Assembly: GCF_002236105.1 (NCBI RefSeq)
Contig: NZ_NIWU01000002.1
Location: forward strand, 248,001-312,000
Direction of reading: 5' to 3'
DNA length: 64,000 nt
From: Pseudomonas umsongensis
Lineage (GTDB): Bacteria; Pseudomonadota; Gammaproteobacteria; Pseudomonadales; Pseudomonadaceae
Program-made: the position numbers and the translations under genes
Shown: positions 39,938 through 49,928 of the stretch, in pieces
Layout of the letters: every line of letters begins with the position of its first letter
How positions within the stretch are numbered: position 1 is the first letter of the stretch
Notes under the pieces: generated by a model
The model's database searches: none
Told to the model about the DNA's origin: nothing
Seen by the model: the letters and a program-made list of their open reading frames with translations, nothing else

Positions 39938-41968
39938 ATGTTTGGTAAATTAAGTTGGGAAGCGGTCCCATTCCACGAGCCGATCGTGATGGTGACCATC
40001 GCCATGATCGCGCTCGGCGGTCTGGCACTGTTCGCGGGTATCACTTACTTCAAGAAGTGGACCTATCTGTGGACCGAGTGGTTGACCTCGGTCGACCACA
40101 AGAAAATCGGCGTGATGTACATCATCGTCGCCATGGTCATGCTGCTGCGCGGCTTTGCCGACGCCATCATGATGCGTACCCAACTGGCCATGGCCACCGA
40201 GGGTTCGCCTGGCTACCTGCCACCTGAACACTATGACCAGATCTTCACCGCCCACGGTGTGATCATGATCATCTTCATGGCGATGCCATTCTTCACCGGC
40301 CTGATGAACCTTGCAGTGCCGCTGCAGATCGGCGCGCGTGACGTTGCCTTCCCGTTCCTGAACTCCCTGAGCTTCTGGCTGCTGGTGTCCGGCGTTGTAC
40401 TGATCAACCTGTCCCTGGGCGTCGGCGAATTCGCCAAGACCGGTTGGGTTGCCTATCCGCCACTGTCGGGCCTGCAATACAGCCCTGGCGTGGGGATGGA
40501 CTACTACATCTGGGCGCTACAGCTATCCGGCCTGGGTACGACGCTGACGGGGGTCAACTTCCTGGCCACCGTGCTGAAAATGCGTACCCCTGGCATGAAG
40601 CTGATGGACATGCCGATCTTCACCTGGACCTGCACCTGGGCCAACGTCCTGATCGTGGCTTCGTTCCCGATCCTGACCGCTACCCTGGCACTGCTGACCC
40701 TCGACCGTTACATGGATTTCCACATTTTCACCAATGAACTTGGTGGCAATCCAATGATGTACGTCAACCTGTTCTGGGCCTGGGGCCACCCTGAGGTTTA
40801 CATCCTGATCCTGCCGGCATTCGGCATCTTCTCGGAAGTGATCTCTGCCTTCACCGGCAAGAAACTGTTCGGCCACCACTCGATGATCTACGCTTCGGGC
40901 GCGATCTCGGTACTGGGCTTCATGGTTTGGCTGCACCACTTCTTCACCATGGGTTCGGGTGCCAGCGTCAACGCCTTCTTCGGTCTGGCGACGATGCTGA
41001 TTTCCATCCCGACGGGTGTGAAACTGTTCAACTGGCTGTTCACCATCTACCAGGGCCGTCTGCGTTTCACCAGCCAGGTGCTGTGGACCCTGGGCTTCAT
41101 GGTGACCTTCGCCATCGGCGGCATGACCGGCGTACTGCTGGCCATCCCGGGTGCTGACTTCGTTCTGCACAACAGCCTGTTCGTGATCGCGCACTTCCAT
41201 AACGTGATCATCGGCGGTGCGGTATTCGGCTACATCGCAGGTTTCGCGTTCTACTTCCCGAAAGCGTTCGGCTTCAAGCTGCACGAAGGCTGGGGTAAAG
41301 CAGCGTTCTGGTTCTGGATCTCCGGCTTCTTCGTCGCGTTCATGCCGCTCTATGCACTGGGCTTCATGGGCATGACCCGTCGTCTGAACGCCACCACCAA
41401 CCCTGAGTGGGTGCCGTACCTGTACGTCGCCATGTTCGGTGCGGTGATGATCGCCTTCGGTATCGCCTGCCAACTGATCCAGCTGTACGTCAGTGTGCGT
41501 GACCGCAAGAAGCCAGAGAACATGTGCGAACACGGTGACCCGTGGAATGCCCACACTCTGGAATGGTCGACCTCGTCGCCACCTCCGTTCTACAACTTTG
41601 CCGTGCTGCCTAAGGCTGACTGCATCGACCCGTTCACCGAAGCCAAGGAAAACGGCACCGCGTACAAGGCTCCGGCCAAATACGAGCCGATCCACATGCC
41701 AAACAACACCGCTACCGGTGTGGTCATGGGGGCTCTGCTGACCGTGTTCGGTTTCGCGATGATCTGGCACATCTGGTGGCTGGCAATCGCGAGCCTGGTA
41801 GGCACTGTCGTCTACTTCGCGATCCACGCTGCACGTGACGACCAGGGCTATATGGTCCCGGTTGAAACGATCGAGCGCATCGAAGCCGAGCAGCACAAGC
41901 GTCTGGTAGCGGCAGGGAAGATCCCGGCCACCGCCACCCGTGTTGAAACCTCGTTGGAACAGGCTTAA
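39938..41968 (+). CDS. cyoB: Cytochrome o ubiquinol oxidase subunit I
   Basis: Catalytic subunit of 676 residues with about 15 helices that holds heme b and the heme o-copper centre. Visible signatures are [13 protein letters not shown] (heme ligand), the copper and crosslink motif WGHPEVYIL near 285, the HH pair in [12 protein letters not shown] near 335 and HFHNVIIGG near 425. It reduces oxygen to water and pumps protons. AGGAG precedes the ATG. Confidence 0.97.
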   Translation: MFGKLSWEAVPFHEPIVMVTIAMIALGGLALFAGITYFKKWTYLWTEWLTSVDHKKIGVMYIIVAMVMLLRGFADAIMMRTQLAMATEGSPGYLPPEHYDQIFTAHGVIMIIFMAMPFFTGLMNLAVPLQIGARDVAFPFLNSLSFWLLVSGVVLINLSLGVGEFAKTGWVAYPPLSGLQYSPGVGMDYYIWALQLSGLGTTLTGVNFLATVLKMRTPGMKLMDMPIFTWTCTWANVLIVASFPILTATLALLTLDRYMDFHIFTNELGGNPMMYVNLFWAWGHPEVYILILPAFGIFSEVISAFTGKKLFGHHSMIYASGAISVLGFMVWLHHFFTMGSGASVNAFFGLATMLISIPTGVKLFNWLFTIYQGRLRFTSQVLWTLGFMVTFAIGGMTGVLLAIPGADFVLHNSLFVIAHFHNVIIGGAVFGYIAGFAFYFPKAFGFKLHEGWGKAAFWFWISGFFVAFMPLYALGFMGMTRRLNATTNPEWVPYLYVAMFGAVMIAFGIACQLIQLYVSVRDRKKPENMCEHGDPWNAHTLEWSTSSPPPFYNFAVLPKADCIDPFTEAKENGTAYKAPAKYEPIHMPNNTATGVVMGALLTVFGFAMIWHIWWLAIASLVGTVVYFAIHAARDDQGYMVPVETIERIEAEQHKRLVAAGKIPATATRVETSLEQA

Positions 41969-41971
41969 ACC

Positions 41972-42595
41972 ATGTCGAACTTAGTGACCAATGTTGGACA
42001 CGCCCATGGTGACCATGGGCACGATGACCACCACCACGACTCGGGCGAGATGACCGTATACGGTTTCTGGCTCTACCTGATGACCGACTGCATTCTGTTT
42101 GCGTCGATCTTCGCGGTGTACGCGGTACTGGTTAACAACGTAGCGGGTGGCCCGTCGGGCCACGACATCTTCGAACTGCCATACGTACTGGGCGAAACCG
42201 CTCTGCTGCTGTTCAGTTCGATCACCTACGGCTTCGCCATGCTGGCGTTGTACAAGGGCAACAAGAAGGCGGTGCTGACCTGGCTGGGCATGACCTTCCT
42301 GTTGGGCGCAGGCTTTATCGCGATGGAGATCAACGAGTTCCACATCTTGATCTCCGAAGGCTACGGCCCTAGCCGTTCAGGCTTCCTGTCCGCGTTCTTT
42401 ACCCTTGTCGGTACTCACGGTCTGCACGTGTCCGCCGGTTTGATTTGGATGGCGATCATGATGTATCAGGTGCAGAAAAAGGGCCTGACGTCGACCAACA
42501 AGACCCGTCTGAGCTGCCTGAGCCTGTTCTGGCACTTCCTGGACGTGGTGTGGATCTGTGTATTCACCGTTGTTTACCTGATGGGGACTCTGTAA
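41972..42595 (+). CDS. cyoC: Cytochrome o ubiquinol oxidase subunit III
   Basis: Five-helix subunit of 207 residues. The cytoplasmic N-terminus is rich in His and Asp ([15 protein letters not shown], residues 10-24), and conserved text [20 protein letters not shown] lies near 110. It supports the catalytic subunit. Its TAA overlaps the cyoD ATG by one base. Confidence 0.95.
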   Translation: MSNLVTNVGHAHGDHGHDDHHHDSGEMTVYGFWLYLMTDCILFASIFAVYAVLVNNVAGGPSGHDIFELPYVLGETALLLFSSITYGFAMLALYKGNKKAVLTWLGMTFLLGAGFIAMEINEFHILISEGYGPSRSGFLSAFFTLVGTHGLHVSAGLIWMAIMMYQVQKKGLTSTNKTRLSCLSLFWHFLDVVWICVFTVVYLMGTL

Positions 42596-42930
42596 TGGCT
42601 AATGCACACTCCCATGACAGCCATGATGCTGGCCACGGCAGCGTAAAGTCGTACGCCATCGGCTTCATCCTGTCGGTGATCCTGACCGTCATCCCGTTCG
42701 GTCTGGTGATGTACCCGAGCCTGCCGAAGGCCACCACGCTGGCAATCGTTCTGCTGTTCGCAGTGATCCAGGTGATCGTTCACCTGTATTACTTCCTGCA
42801 CCTGGACCGTTCCATCGCTCAGCGTAACAACGTGATCGCTTTCGTCTTTACGGCCATCGTGATCGTGCTGCTGGTTGGCCTGTCGCTGTGGATCATGTTC
42901 AGCATCCACACGTACATGATGGCGAAGTGA
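42595..42930 (+). CDS. cyoD: Cytochrome o ubiquinol oxidase subunit IV
   Basis: Small subunit of 111 residues with three helices and the usual start [11 protein letters not shown] followed by [29 protein letters not shown] is typical. It helps assemble the heme-copper centre. The ATG shares one base with the cyoC stop; longer readings of this frame run antisense to the family pattern and were not used. Confidence 0.94.
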   Translation: MANAHSHDSHDAGHGSVKSYAIGFILSVILTVIPFGLVMYPSLPKATTLAIVLLFAVIQVIVHLYYFLHLDRSIAQRNNVIAFVFTAIVIVLLVGLSLWIMFSIHTYMMAK

Positions 42931-42940
42931 GGTAGACCCG

Positions 42941-43828
42941 ATGTCGCTCAAGCACTTTATCCAAATCACCAAACCGGGGATCATTTTCGGTAACGTGCTT
43001 TCTGTGGCAGGCGGGTTCTTCCTGGCCTCGAAAGGGCATGTCGATCTGGCCGTGTTTCTGGCAGCCATGATCGGCACTTCCCTGGTCGTCGCCTCCGGTT
43101 GCGTGTTCAACAACTGCATCGACCGCGACATCGACATCAAGATGGAACGCACCAAGAACCGAGTGCTGGTCCAGGGCCTCATCTCCCTGAAACTGGCCCT
43201 GATCTATGCGACCGTCCTGGGTGTTCTCGGCGTTGCGTTGTTGTACAAAGTAGCCAACCCGTTGGCTGCTTTGTTCGCCGTGATCGGCTTCGTGATCTAC
43301 GTCGGCTTCTACAGCCTGTACCTCAAGCGCAAGTCGGTTCACGGCACGCTGGTGGGCAGCCTGTCTGGCGCCATGCCGCCGGTGATCGGTTATGTCGCGG
43401 TGAGCAACACCTTCGACATGGCCGCACTGACCCTGCTGGTGATGTTCAGCCTGTGGCAGATGCCGCATTCCTACGCCATCGCGATCTTCCGCTTCAACGA
43501 TTACCTGGCCGCATCGATCCCGGTGCTGCCAGTGAAGCGCGGAATCCAGGTGGCCAAGAAGCACATCCTGATCTACATCCTGGCCTTCCTCGTGGCGACC
43601 TTGATGCTGACCTTCAGCGGCTACGCCGGCATGAGCTACCTCGCCGTCGCGGCAGCCATGGGCATGTACTGGTTGTACATGGCCTGGACCGGCTACAAGG
43701 CAGTGGATGACACGGTCTGGGCACGTAAGCTGTTCGTGTTCTCGATCTTCACCATTACCGCGTTGAGCGTGATGATGTCCCTGGACTTCAAAGTGCCGAC
43801 CGAGTTGCTGCTGACGTACGCGCCTTAA
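42941..43828 (+). CDS. cyoE: Protoheme IX farnesyltransferase (heme O synthase)
   Basis: UbiA-family inner-membrane prenyltransferase of 295 residues that makes heme O for CyoB. The first Asp-rich motif is [18 protein letters not shown] near residue 57, and the second region is [21 protein letters not shown] near 127. GAGG precedes the ATG. It is the last gene of the operon and a strong terminator follows. Confidence 0.95.
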   Translation: MSLKHFIQITKPGIIFGNVLSVAGGFFLASKGHVDLAVFLAAMIGTSLVVASGCVFNNCIDRDIDIKMERTKNRVLVQGLISLKLALIYATVLGVLGVALLYKVANPLAALFAVIGFVIYVGFYSLYLKRKSVHGTLVGSLSGAMPPVIGYVAVSNTFDMAALTLLVMFSLWQMPHSYAIAIFRFNDYLAASIPVLPVKRGIQVAKKHILIYILAFLVATLMLTFSGYAGMSYLAVAAAMGMYWLYMAWTGYKAVDDTVWARKLFVFSIFTITALSVMMSLDFKVPTELLLTYAP

Positions 43829-43846
43829 GCGTCGGACGCTGTAAAG

Positions 43847-43882
43847 AAAAGCCCCGCCTTCGAGAGAAGAGCGGGGCTTTTT
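43847..43882 (+). terminator. Terminator of the cyo operon
   Basis: AAAAGCCCCGC (43847-43857) pairs with GCGGGGCTTTT (43871-43881) and is followed by T. The 13-base loop includes GAGAGAA. Confidence 0.88.
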
Positions 43883-43926
43883 GTTGGCCGAAATGTCATC
43901 TGTGGCGAGGGGATAGCGGTTGTCGG

Positions 43927-45345
43927 TTATTTGTGTGGCTTGTCCAGTAACCGGAAAAACCGCTCCCTCACCTGCACATGATCACTGTGCGCCACGTTGA
44001 AACGCAGAAACCGATTGCCATCCGCCGCTTTGCTGAGCATGGTCCCCGGCGCCAGCACCAGGTCGATTTCCAGGCCTTTGCGGGCCAGTGCCTCGGCTTC
44101 AAAGCCATCGGGAAGCCGTGTCCAGATGTACAAGCCTTCTCCAGGCAACGAAGACACCGAACACCCGGCTTCGCCCAGCCACGCCGCCACCCGGCTGTTC
44201 GACTCATAGAGCCGGTCCACCGTACGACGCATGTGCTTGGCATAGCTGCCATCGCTGAGCATGGTGCAAATAATCTGCTCGGCCATTTCCGAGGTCATGC
44301 CACCGCAGGCCATTTTCAGGGTCACCATCCGCGCCGCGAGTTGTGGGGACAGCACCGCGAAGCTGACGCGGCTGTTGGCGGTCAGGGTCTTGGAGAAACC
44401 AGAGACGTAAGACACGTTGTCCAGCCCGCTCGCGGCCAGGCGCGGCGTTCGGCGTTGCTGCATGTCGCAGTACAGATCATCTTCGACGATGTGGAAATTG
44501 TAGCGATGGCTCAGTTCCACCAAGCGGTAAACCTGCGCCGAGGTGAACGAGTGCCCGGTCGGGTTGTGCAGTGCATTGTTGGTCAAATAGAGCACGGGAC
44601 GGTGGGCGATCAGCAACTGCTCCAGGGCATCAAGGTCCATGCCGTCGCAATCGCGGCGGATGGTGATGACCTTGGCGCCGTGCCAGGCCAGGTTGGTGTG
44701 CATCGTGAAGTAACAGGGATCATCGAGCAGCACCGTGTCGCCGGGCTTGACCAACAGGCGCATCAGCATGTCGATGGCTTGTACGGTGTTGGCGGTGGTA
44801 ATGATCTGGTCGACGGGCGCTTCGATGCCCAGGGTCGACATCTTGACCCGCAAGGCCTGGCGCAACGGCAGGTAGCCGCTGGCGTTACCGTATTCGCCCA
44901 TGCGCAGTGACGTTGCGCGAAGTGTGCCGCGCACAGCCTTGAGCAACTCTTCGGCAGGCAACCATGAAGACGGCAGAAAACCGGCACCCGGACGCAGCGC
45001 ACCGTTGTCCTGCAAGACCGCGCGGCGGACCACGCTGAGTGTGTCCTGGGGCAACAGGTCGGGGCCGGCGTTGGTCTGGGCGGTGGTGCTCGAACGGTGC
45101 ACGTAATGCCCCGAGCCCTGGCGTGACACCACCAGCCCCTTGGCGCGCAAGCGATCGAGAGCGTCGACCACCGTGGACTTGCCCACGTGCATCAGGTCGG
45201 AGAGTTCGCGAATCGGTGGCAGCCTTGAGCCGTGGGGCAGTCCACCCTTGCTGATCGCCACCGTCAACTGATCGACGATCTGCTGCACCAGCGGCACACC
45301 CGGCTGGAACTCGATAGCGGCGATCACTGCTCGCTGAGCCTGCAT
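43927..45345 (-). CDS. MocR-type regulator (GntR helix-turn-helix fused to aminotransferase domain)
   Basis: A 472-residue MocR protein. The winged helix-turn-helix is at about residues 15-80 (RLPPIRELSDLMHVGKSTVV) and the PLP-dependent fold type I domain follows, with the PLP lysine in VSGFSKTLTANSRVSF near 320 and NALHNPTGHSF near 225. MocR proteins sense PLP with an amino compound and control neighbouring genes. It is divergent from the MFS gene of the unusual cluster, with a dyad between the two, and is probably its regulator. Confidence 0.9.
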   Translation of the reverse strand: MQAQRAVIAAIEFQPGVPLVQQIVDQLTVAISKGGLPHGSRLPPIRELSDLMHVGKSTVVDALDRLRAKGLVVSRQGSGHYVHRSSTTAQTNAGPDLLPQDTLSVVRRAVLQDNGALRPGAGFLPSSWLPAEELLKAVRGTLRATSLRMGEYGNASGYLPLRQALRVKMSTLGIEAPVDQIITTANTVQAIDMLMRLLVKPGDTVLLDDPCYFTMHTNLAWHGAKVITIRRDCDGMDLDALEQLLIAHRPVLYLTNNALHNPTGHSFTSAQVYRLVELSHRYNFHIVEDDLYCDMQQRRTPRLAASGLDNVSYVSGFSKTLTANSRVSFAVLSPQLAARMVTLKMACGGMTSEMAEQIICTMLSDGSYAKHMRRTVDRLYESNSRVAAWLGEAGCSVSSLPGEGLYIWTRLPDGFEAEALARKGLEIDLVLAPGTMLSKAADGNRFLRFNVAHSDHVQVRERFFRLLDKPHK

Positions 45346-45367
45346 TTTACTGGTCTCTCCGGCAGTA

Positions 45368-45393
45368 AAGTTCGTTCGATTCTATACGAACTT
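45368..45393. promoter_or_regulatory. Dyad operator candidate between the MocR gene and the cluster
   Basis: AAGTTCG (45368-45374) and CGAACTT (45387-45393) form a perfect 7-base dyad with 12 bases between, in the 148-base divergent promoter region. It starts 22 bases before the MocR start codon. Its place and symmetry fit a binding site for the divergently encoded MocR regulator. Confidence 0.5.
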
Positions 45394-45493
45394 GCTCTGA
45401 TCAAGACAAGCATCTCTTTCTACCATCGCTTTACAGACTTTCTGGATGGTCGGCCTATGCCGGTCGATCCATGCCAGGTTCGTGAGGTGTTGC

Positions 45494-46591
45494 ATGAGTG
45501 TCGAAACAACGGTCGTCGTGGCGAAACCGGTGATCAACCTGCGGTTGTTCACTATCCGGATCATCACTGCCGTGTCGCTGTTCGCGGTGCTGGGCAAGGC
45601 CAACGTCTGGCTCGATACCGCCACCAACAGCATCCTGGCCCTGGGTTATCGGGCCTTGTTGCTACTGTTGCCATTGACGTTGCTGGTCCTCGGTCGCCGC
45701 TCCTTGAGCGTCACGCTGCTGTGCGCCGCCCTCGGGCTGATATTACTGGCGGTCACCAGCAACCAGGGAGTGGTCATGTTTGCCGCGGCGTTGTTTGCCT
45801 ACGGCATTGCAATTGCCGGCTACCTGATCAAGAGCGAGGCGGCCCAGACCAAGGAGGGCGCCGCCTACAACCGCGTCGCCATGAACATGGGCAGCCTGCT
45901 GGCAGGGTTGATCCTGTTGTCGCCGTTGCTCACCCCGACCCTGTTTTTCCTCGGCGCCGCCGGGTTCGTCCTGTTGTGCCTGCCGATCGCCATGGGCGCG
46001 ACGTTCACCTGCGACCCCGTGGTTGCCCGTCCCGCCAGCCAGGATGGCAGCGGCTGGCGCAACAAGCTGCCGTGGGTCATCGCCGGCGTCATCATGGGCA
46101 TCAAGCTGTTCGGCGTGTTCTCGATCCTGCCCCAGGCGATCCTGCTCAAGACCGGCGAGCTGCCGGCCTGGTATGGCCTGATGCTGATCCTCAACAGCGC
46201 CGTGGTGGTGTTCGCGCAAGTACCGGTCATGAAACTGATCGAGAGCACCGGGCGCTTCAAGGTGCTGACGGTGATCGCAATCATCGTCGGCGGTTTTGCC
46301 GTGCTGTCTTCGCCTGCCGCGTTCCACGTCGAAACCCTGGTCGGCGCACTGATCTGGGTGGCGCTGCTGTCCATCGCCGAGTGCGCCTTCAGTCACCTCG
46401 ATTACTTCTCGGTCAAGCAGAACAACATGTTCGTCAAGGAAGTGTCCCTGGGCGTCGGCGCGGGGTTGACCGTGTTGATCATGCGGGTCGCGCCACCGCC
46501 CTACAACGCATTGGTACTGGCGGCCATCGGCGCTGGCGGGATCCTGGCCTGGTACTGGCTCAACCGTCGATCAATCGCATTGCATGACTGA
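45494..46591 (+). CDS. MFS-type transporter of the unusual cluster
   Basis: Inner-membrane protein of 365 residues with about ten to eleven hydrophobic segments, on the short side for the major facilitator superfamily. Segments include LLLLLPLTLLVLGRRSLSVT and GVIMGIKLFGVFSILPQAIL. I assign it to MFS by overall layout; no substrate motif is clear. The ATG at 45494 has GAGG six bases upstream and the earlier open codons lack one. It is the first gene of the cluster and could export the product or import a precursor. Confidence 0.7.
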   Translation: MSVETTVVVAKPVINLRLFTIRIITAVSLFAVLGKANVWLDTATNSILALGYRALLLLLPLTLLVLGRRSLSVTLLCAALGLILLAVTSNQGVVMFAAALFAYGIAIAGYLIKSEAAQTKEGAAYNRVAMNMGSLLAGLILLSPLLTPTLFFLGAAGFVLLCLPIAMGATFTCDPVVARPASQDGSGWRNKLPWVIAGVIMGIKLFGVFSILPQAILLKTGELPAWYGLMLILNSAVVVFAQVPVMKLIESTGRFKVLTVIAIIVGGFAVLSSPAAFHVETLVGALIWVALLSIAECAFSHLDYFSVKQNNMFVKEVSLGVGAGLTVLIMRVAPPPYNALVLAAIGAGGILAWYWLNRRSIALHD

Positions 46592-46633
46592 GTCATCGCT
46601 GTTCCGGTTTTAACTTTGCAAGTCGGGGGCATT

Positions 46634-47914
46634 ATGAATACGACTTCATGCGTAGTAGTGGTGGGGTACAACGGCAGTCGGGTTCACGATATCCAGAAGC
46701 TGCGTGACCTGTGCAAGTCGCTGTACGACGCCAGGCTGATCCTGCTGGTCGAGCAGGTCCAGCCCCATGACGACCAGGTGGCGGATCACGTTTGCAGCAC
46801 TTCACTGGCCGAACAAGACGTTGCGTCATCCCTCGAACTGGTGGTGGGGTGCCTGAATGCCGATCGCTGGAAGCTGATCGGCGTGCTGCCGTTTTCCGAC
46901 CGTGGCGTGCTGCTCGGTGCGGCGCTGGCCAGTCATTTCGGCTTGCCCGGTATTTCTCCCGTCGAGGCCAGGGCCGGGTTGGATAAACAGATTTTCCGCC
47001 AGCTCGAAGCGTCGGCCACCACGGCTCCCGAAGATTACCGGCCGGTGGTTTCCAGCCGTATCGAAAGCCTGCCGGAACTGCGTCAGCGAGTGATCGAACT
47101 GGGCGGCAAGGCTTTCATCAAGCCAGCCTGCGAAGGTGCAAGTCGAGGCTGCCGGGTCATCCGTCACCCGTCCGAATGCGACGACGCGTGGCAAGCACTC
47201 AAGCCCTATCGCGAGGGCGGCATCGTGCTCGAGGAACTGATCCAGAATGCCCGGGAATACAGCTGGGATTCTGTCGCCGGGAGCACCTGGATCACCGAAA
47301 AAACCACCACCGACGGTGCCTACCGCGCCGAGATCCAGCAAGTGGTGCCCGCACCGTTGGCGCCTGAGGTGCAGGCTCGACTGAAGGCTGCCGGCCAGCA
47401 CATGGCGGGGTTGGTTTCCCAGGACAACGGTGCCTGGCACAACGAAGTGTTCTACAGGGCCAATCATCGCACCTCGGCCGTGGAAACCAACATGCGCCCC
47501 GGTGGCATGCACATCTGGGACCTGGCGCGCCAGGCGTTCGTCGATTTCGACCCGTGGGAGCGTTGGGTCCGCTGGGCCGTGGAAGGCCAGGTCGATAGCC
47601 AGGACCCGGTACCTCGCGGCTACTGCGGCATACGCCTGCTGCGGGCGACCACGGGCGGCATCCTGCGAGATGTACCAGACATCCCGTCCCTGGCCCGCTC
47701 GCTGAATATCGATCTGCTGGATTCGGTGGTGAGCAAACGCATCGGCGAACCGGTCAGCGCGCTGGTGAAAGACAACTTCTCGTTTATCGGCCACATCGTG
47801 TTGTTCAACGAAGACTACGAGCGGCTCAGCCATGACCTGTTACGCCTGGCCGAAACGATTGAAACGAACATCGGGATCACCAGCCTGGCGTCTTCTGCAA
47901 AGGCGGTGTGTTGA
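46634..47914 (+). CDS. ATP-grasp domain ligase
   Basis: A 426-residue protein with ATP-grasp motifs: the nucleotide-binding lysine in FIKPACEGASRGCRV near 165, EELIQNAREYSWD near 200 and the metal-binding VETNMRPGGMHIWD near 288. The N-terminal 110 residues look like the Rossmann-type pre-ATP-grasp domain (VVVVGYNGSRVHDIQ). Such enzymes join a carboxylate to an amine through an acyl phosphate, for example L-amino acid ligases. An open TTG six codons earlier lacks a ribosome site. It is encoded 42 bases after the transporter gene. The substrate is unknown. Confidence 0.82.
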   Translation: MNTTSCVVVVGYNGSRVHDIQKLRDLCKSLYDARLILLVEQVQPHDDQVADHVCSTSLAEQDVASSLELVVGCLNADRWKLIGVLPFSDRGVLLGAALASHFGLPGISPVEARAGLDKQIFRQLEASATTAPEDYRPVVSSRIESLPELRQRVIELGGKAFIKPACEGASRGCRVIRHPSECDDAWQALKPYREGGIVLEELIQNAREYSWDSVAGSTWITEKTTTDGAYRAEIQQVVPAPLAPEVQARLKAAGQHMAGLVSQDNGAWHNEVFYRANHRTSAVETNMRPGGMHIWDLARQAFVDFDPWERWVRWAVEGQVDSQDPVPRGYCGIRLLRATTGGILRDVPDIPSLARSLNIDLLDSVVSKRIGEPVSALVKDNFSFIGHIVLFNEDYERLSHDLLRLAETIETNIGITSLASSAKAVC

Positions 47915-47962
47915 GTGTCAGGGATCGATGTTTTTTGCAGTATTGATCAAGAGGTTCGGTAA

Positions 47963-48457
47963 ATGATTGAGCACATGACTTGTGACGAGCGCTTCATCGC
48001 GCTGGCGAAGGAATTCGACTACGACATCTACGGTGAAAACAGTGTAGGTGGGCATTACGCTCCGCTGATCCGTCATCACGACGAGTTGTATGTCAGCGGC
48101 ATGGTGCCGCGCGTTAATGGCAAGATCCAATTCCCTGGGCGCGTCGGCCTGGACCTCGACATGGCGGATGCGCAAGCGGCCGCCAGCCTCTGCGCGATGC
48201 GCGGGTTGGCGTTGATCGTCGACGCCATCGGTTCGCTGGACAAGATCAAGTCGTTGATAAGGATCACGGTGTATGTGAAATCCACGGCAGATTTTGTCGA
48301 CCTCAGCGATGTGGCCAACGGCGCCTCGGATGTTTTCAGTCACGTACTCGGCGATGCCGGGAAACATACGCGCACGACCGTCGGTGTTTATCAATTACCA
48401 AAAAATGCGGCAGTAGAAGTGGACATGATCGTAGCGTTACGACCTTCGGCGTTATAA
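47963..48457 (+). CDS. RidA-family (YjgF/YER057c) protein
   Basis: A 164-residue RidA-like protein: HDELYVSGMVPRVNGKIQFP near 35, IRITVYVKSTADFVDLSDVA near 96 and TRTTVGVYQLPKNAAVEVDMI near 137, where the conserved Arg and the VEVD end are kept. RidA proteins hydrolyse reactive enamines and imines released by PLP enzymes. Within this cluster, which holds a PLP aminotransferase and a KamA-like enzyme, such a role is plausible. GAGG precedes the ATG. Confidence 0.88.
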   Translation: MIEHMTCDERFIALAKEFDYDIYGENSVGGHYAPLIRHHDELYVSGMVPRVNGKIQFPGRVGLDLDMADAQAAASLCAMRGLALIVDAIGSLDKIKSLIRITVYVKSTADFVDLSDVANGASDVFSHVLGDAGKHTRTTVGVYQLPKNAAVEVDMIVALRPSAL

Positions 48458-48541
48458 GTAAGGGGTGTTCGGCTTTACAGCGATTAATTGTTCGCCTAAG
48501 GTCGAGTGACTCAACGCTGAAGAATAAGTTGGAAGACGAGC

Positions 48542-49027
48542 ATGAATAACGTTCAAGGTGCGTTCTTTTCCTATAAGGACTTTCGTCAAAGTCTGGTTCG
48601 CCAGCCGATCAAGCCACGGGTGTGGAAGGAAGTTGAACTAACGGGAATACGTCAGAGCCTTGAGGACAGCGATGTCGATATTGTCGCGCTGGCCCACGAC
48701 AACAGCCTCGATGGCTGCTCGCTGACGCCTGGCATGGCCGTGTCCATGCAATGGTTGATACCGGGCGCGCAGCTCCAAGGTCATGATCATTCGTGGTGGC
48801 ACCTGTTCATCATCCAGAGCGGTAACGGCACCTTGACCCTGGGGGATGCCGAGGCCGTGTGCGTCGGCAGTGGGGACGTGCTGCTGGTGCCGGCCTGGAC
48901 CCGCCACGGCTTCGTCAACACCAGCACCACCGAGCCGCTGGCCATGCTCAATATCAGCAATATGCCCCAGGCGCTGCTACTCGCCAATTGCACCGACAAC
49001 GTCGGCCTGATCCCCCGCCAGCTGTAA
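48542..49027 (+). CDS. Cupin-domain protein
   Basis: A 161-residue single-domain cupin. The first cupin motif reads GHDHSWWHLFIIQSGNGTL near residue 80, with the usual Glu apparently replaced, and the second reads PAWTRHGFVNTSTTE near 120. It may be a small metalloenzyme or a binding protein. Bases before and at the start of the gene are more AT-rich than the rest. A strong terminator follows, so it ends the first transcription unit of the cluster. Confidence 0.85.
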   Translation: MNNVQGAFFSYKDFRQSLVRQPIKPRVWKEVELTGIRQSLEDSDVDIVALAHDNSLDGCSLTPGMAVSMQWLIPGAQLQGHDHSWWHLFIIQSGNGTLTLGDAEAVCVGSGDVLLVPAWTRHGFVNTSTTEPLAMLNISNMPQALLLANCTDNVGLIPRQL

Positions 49028-49047
49028 ATCCCCCTTCATTACACACG

Positions 49048-49078
49048 AGGGAGTCCGCGTTCGCGGACTCCCTTTTTT
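49048..49078 (+). terminator. Strong terminator splitting the cluster
   Basis: A perfect 12-base stem (AGGGAGTCCGCG and complement) with a two-base loop is followed by six T. It divides the cluster into 45494-49027 and 49238-54802. Confidence 0.93.
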
Positions 49079-49124
49079 CGTTTCTGTCGTGCCCTCGATA
49101 AGCCCTTGGCGATGCGAATTTTCG

Positions 49125-49161
49125 AATTTCTGTATCGATGCAAACGGATAATTTCTGTATC
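49125..49161. promoter_or_regulatory. Direct repeat upstream of the GST gene
   Basis: AATTTCTGTATC occurs at 49125-49136 and again at 49150-49161, 25 bases apart, in an AT-rich stretch 77-113 bases before the GST start. A spaced direct repeat fits a regulator site for the second transcription unit. Confidence 0.45.
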
Positions 49162-49237
49162 TGTTCAGCGTTCGATCAACTTACTACGATCGACTCGAAT
49201 GCAACGGATTAATGTGCTTAGTGCAAGGGAGCGTTCC

Positions 49238-49894
49238 ATGGAAAATAACAGGATTAAACTTTATGTCGGCGCGGATTTTGTCAGCGCGTTTGCGATGTCA
49301 GCGTTTGTAGCGCTCAAGGAGAAGCAACTTTCATTTGAACTTGTCACGCTGGATTTAAAGGCGCGAGAGAACTATCAGGCGAAATATCGAGATATTTCAC
49401 TTACCTGCAAGATTCCTACATTAGTTCACACAGGTTTTGCGCTTTCAGAGTCTTCCGCCATCGCCGAATACCTCGAGGAACTCGCGCCAGGGCATGCACG
49501 GCTTTTCCCCCAGGACCTCCAGCAGCGCGCCCGGGCCCGTCAACTCCAGGCCTGGCTGCGCAGCGATTTGCTGGTGATCCGCAAAGAGCGCCCGTTTGAC
49601 CTGGTGTACTTCGGCAAGAAGGACGCGCCGCTCTCCGACGATGCCAAGGCCGCGGTCGAACGTCTGTTCTTCGTCGCCGAGCGCTTGTTGGAGGAGGGCG
49701 CCGAGCACCTCTTCGGCGACTGGAGCATTGCCGATACCGACCTGGCGATCATGCTCAATCGACTGGTCGCCAATGGTGATCAAGTCCCGGCGCGACTCGC
49801 CGCCTATGTCCGTCGCCAGTGGGATCGCGACAGCGTTCGGGCATGGATGGACATAGAGCGCAAAGCGCCGGCCATCGCACCCGCGGTGGTTTAA
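49238..49894 (+). CDS. yfcF: Glutathione S-transferase, YfcF type
   Basis: A 218-residue GST. The N-terminal thioredoxin fold carries CKIPTLVHTGFALSESSAIA (cis-Pro and glutathione-binding Glu-Ser) near 48-68. The helical C-terminal domain has RARQLQAWLRSDLLVIRKERP and FGDWSIADTDLAIMLNRLV, both close to E. coli YfcF. The ATG at 49238 has AGGGAG upstream. The first 70 codons are AT-rich with frequent A or T at third positions, while the rest is typical Pseudomonas sequence, so the gene may be mosaic. It starts the second transcription unit of the cluster. Confidence 0.88.
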   Translation: MENNRIKLYVGADFVSAFAMSAFVALKEKQLSFELVTLDLKARENYQAKYRDISLTCKIPTLVHTGFALSESSAIAEYLEELAPGHARLFPQDLQQRARARQLQAWLRSDLLVIRKERPFDLVYFGKKDAPLSDDAKAAVERLFFVAERLLEEGAEHLFGDWSIADTDLAIMLNRLVANGDQVPARLAAYVRRQWDRDSVRAWMDIERKAPAIAPAVV

Positions 49895-49928
49895 GGCGAC
49901 CGTCAGGGCAATCACCAGGAGCGCTGCC

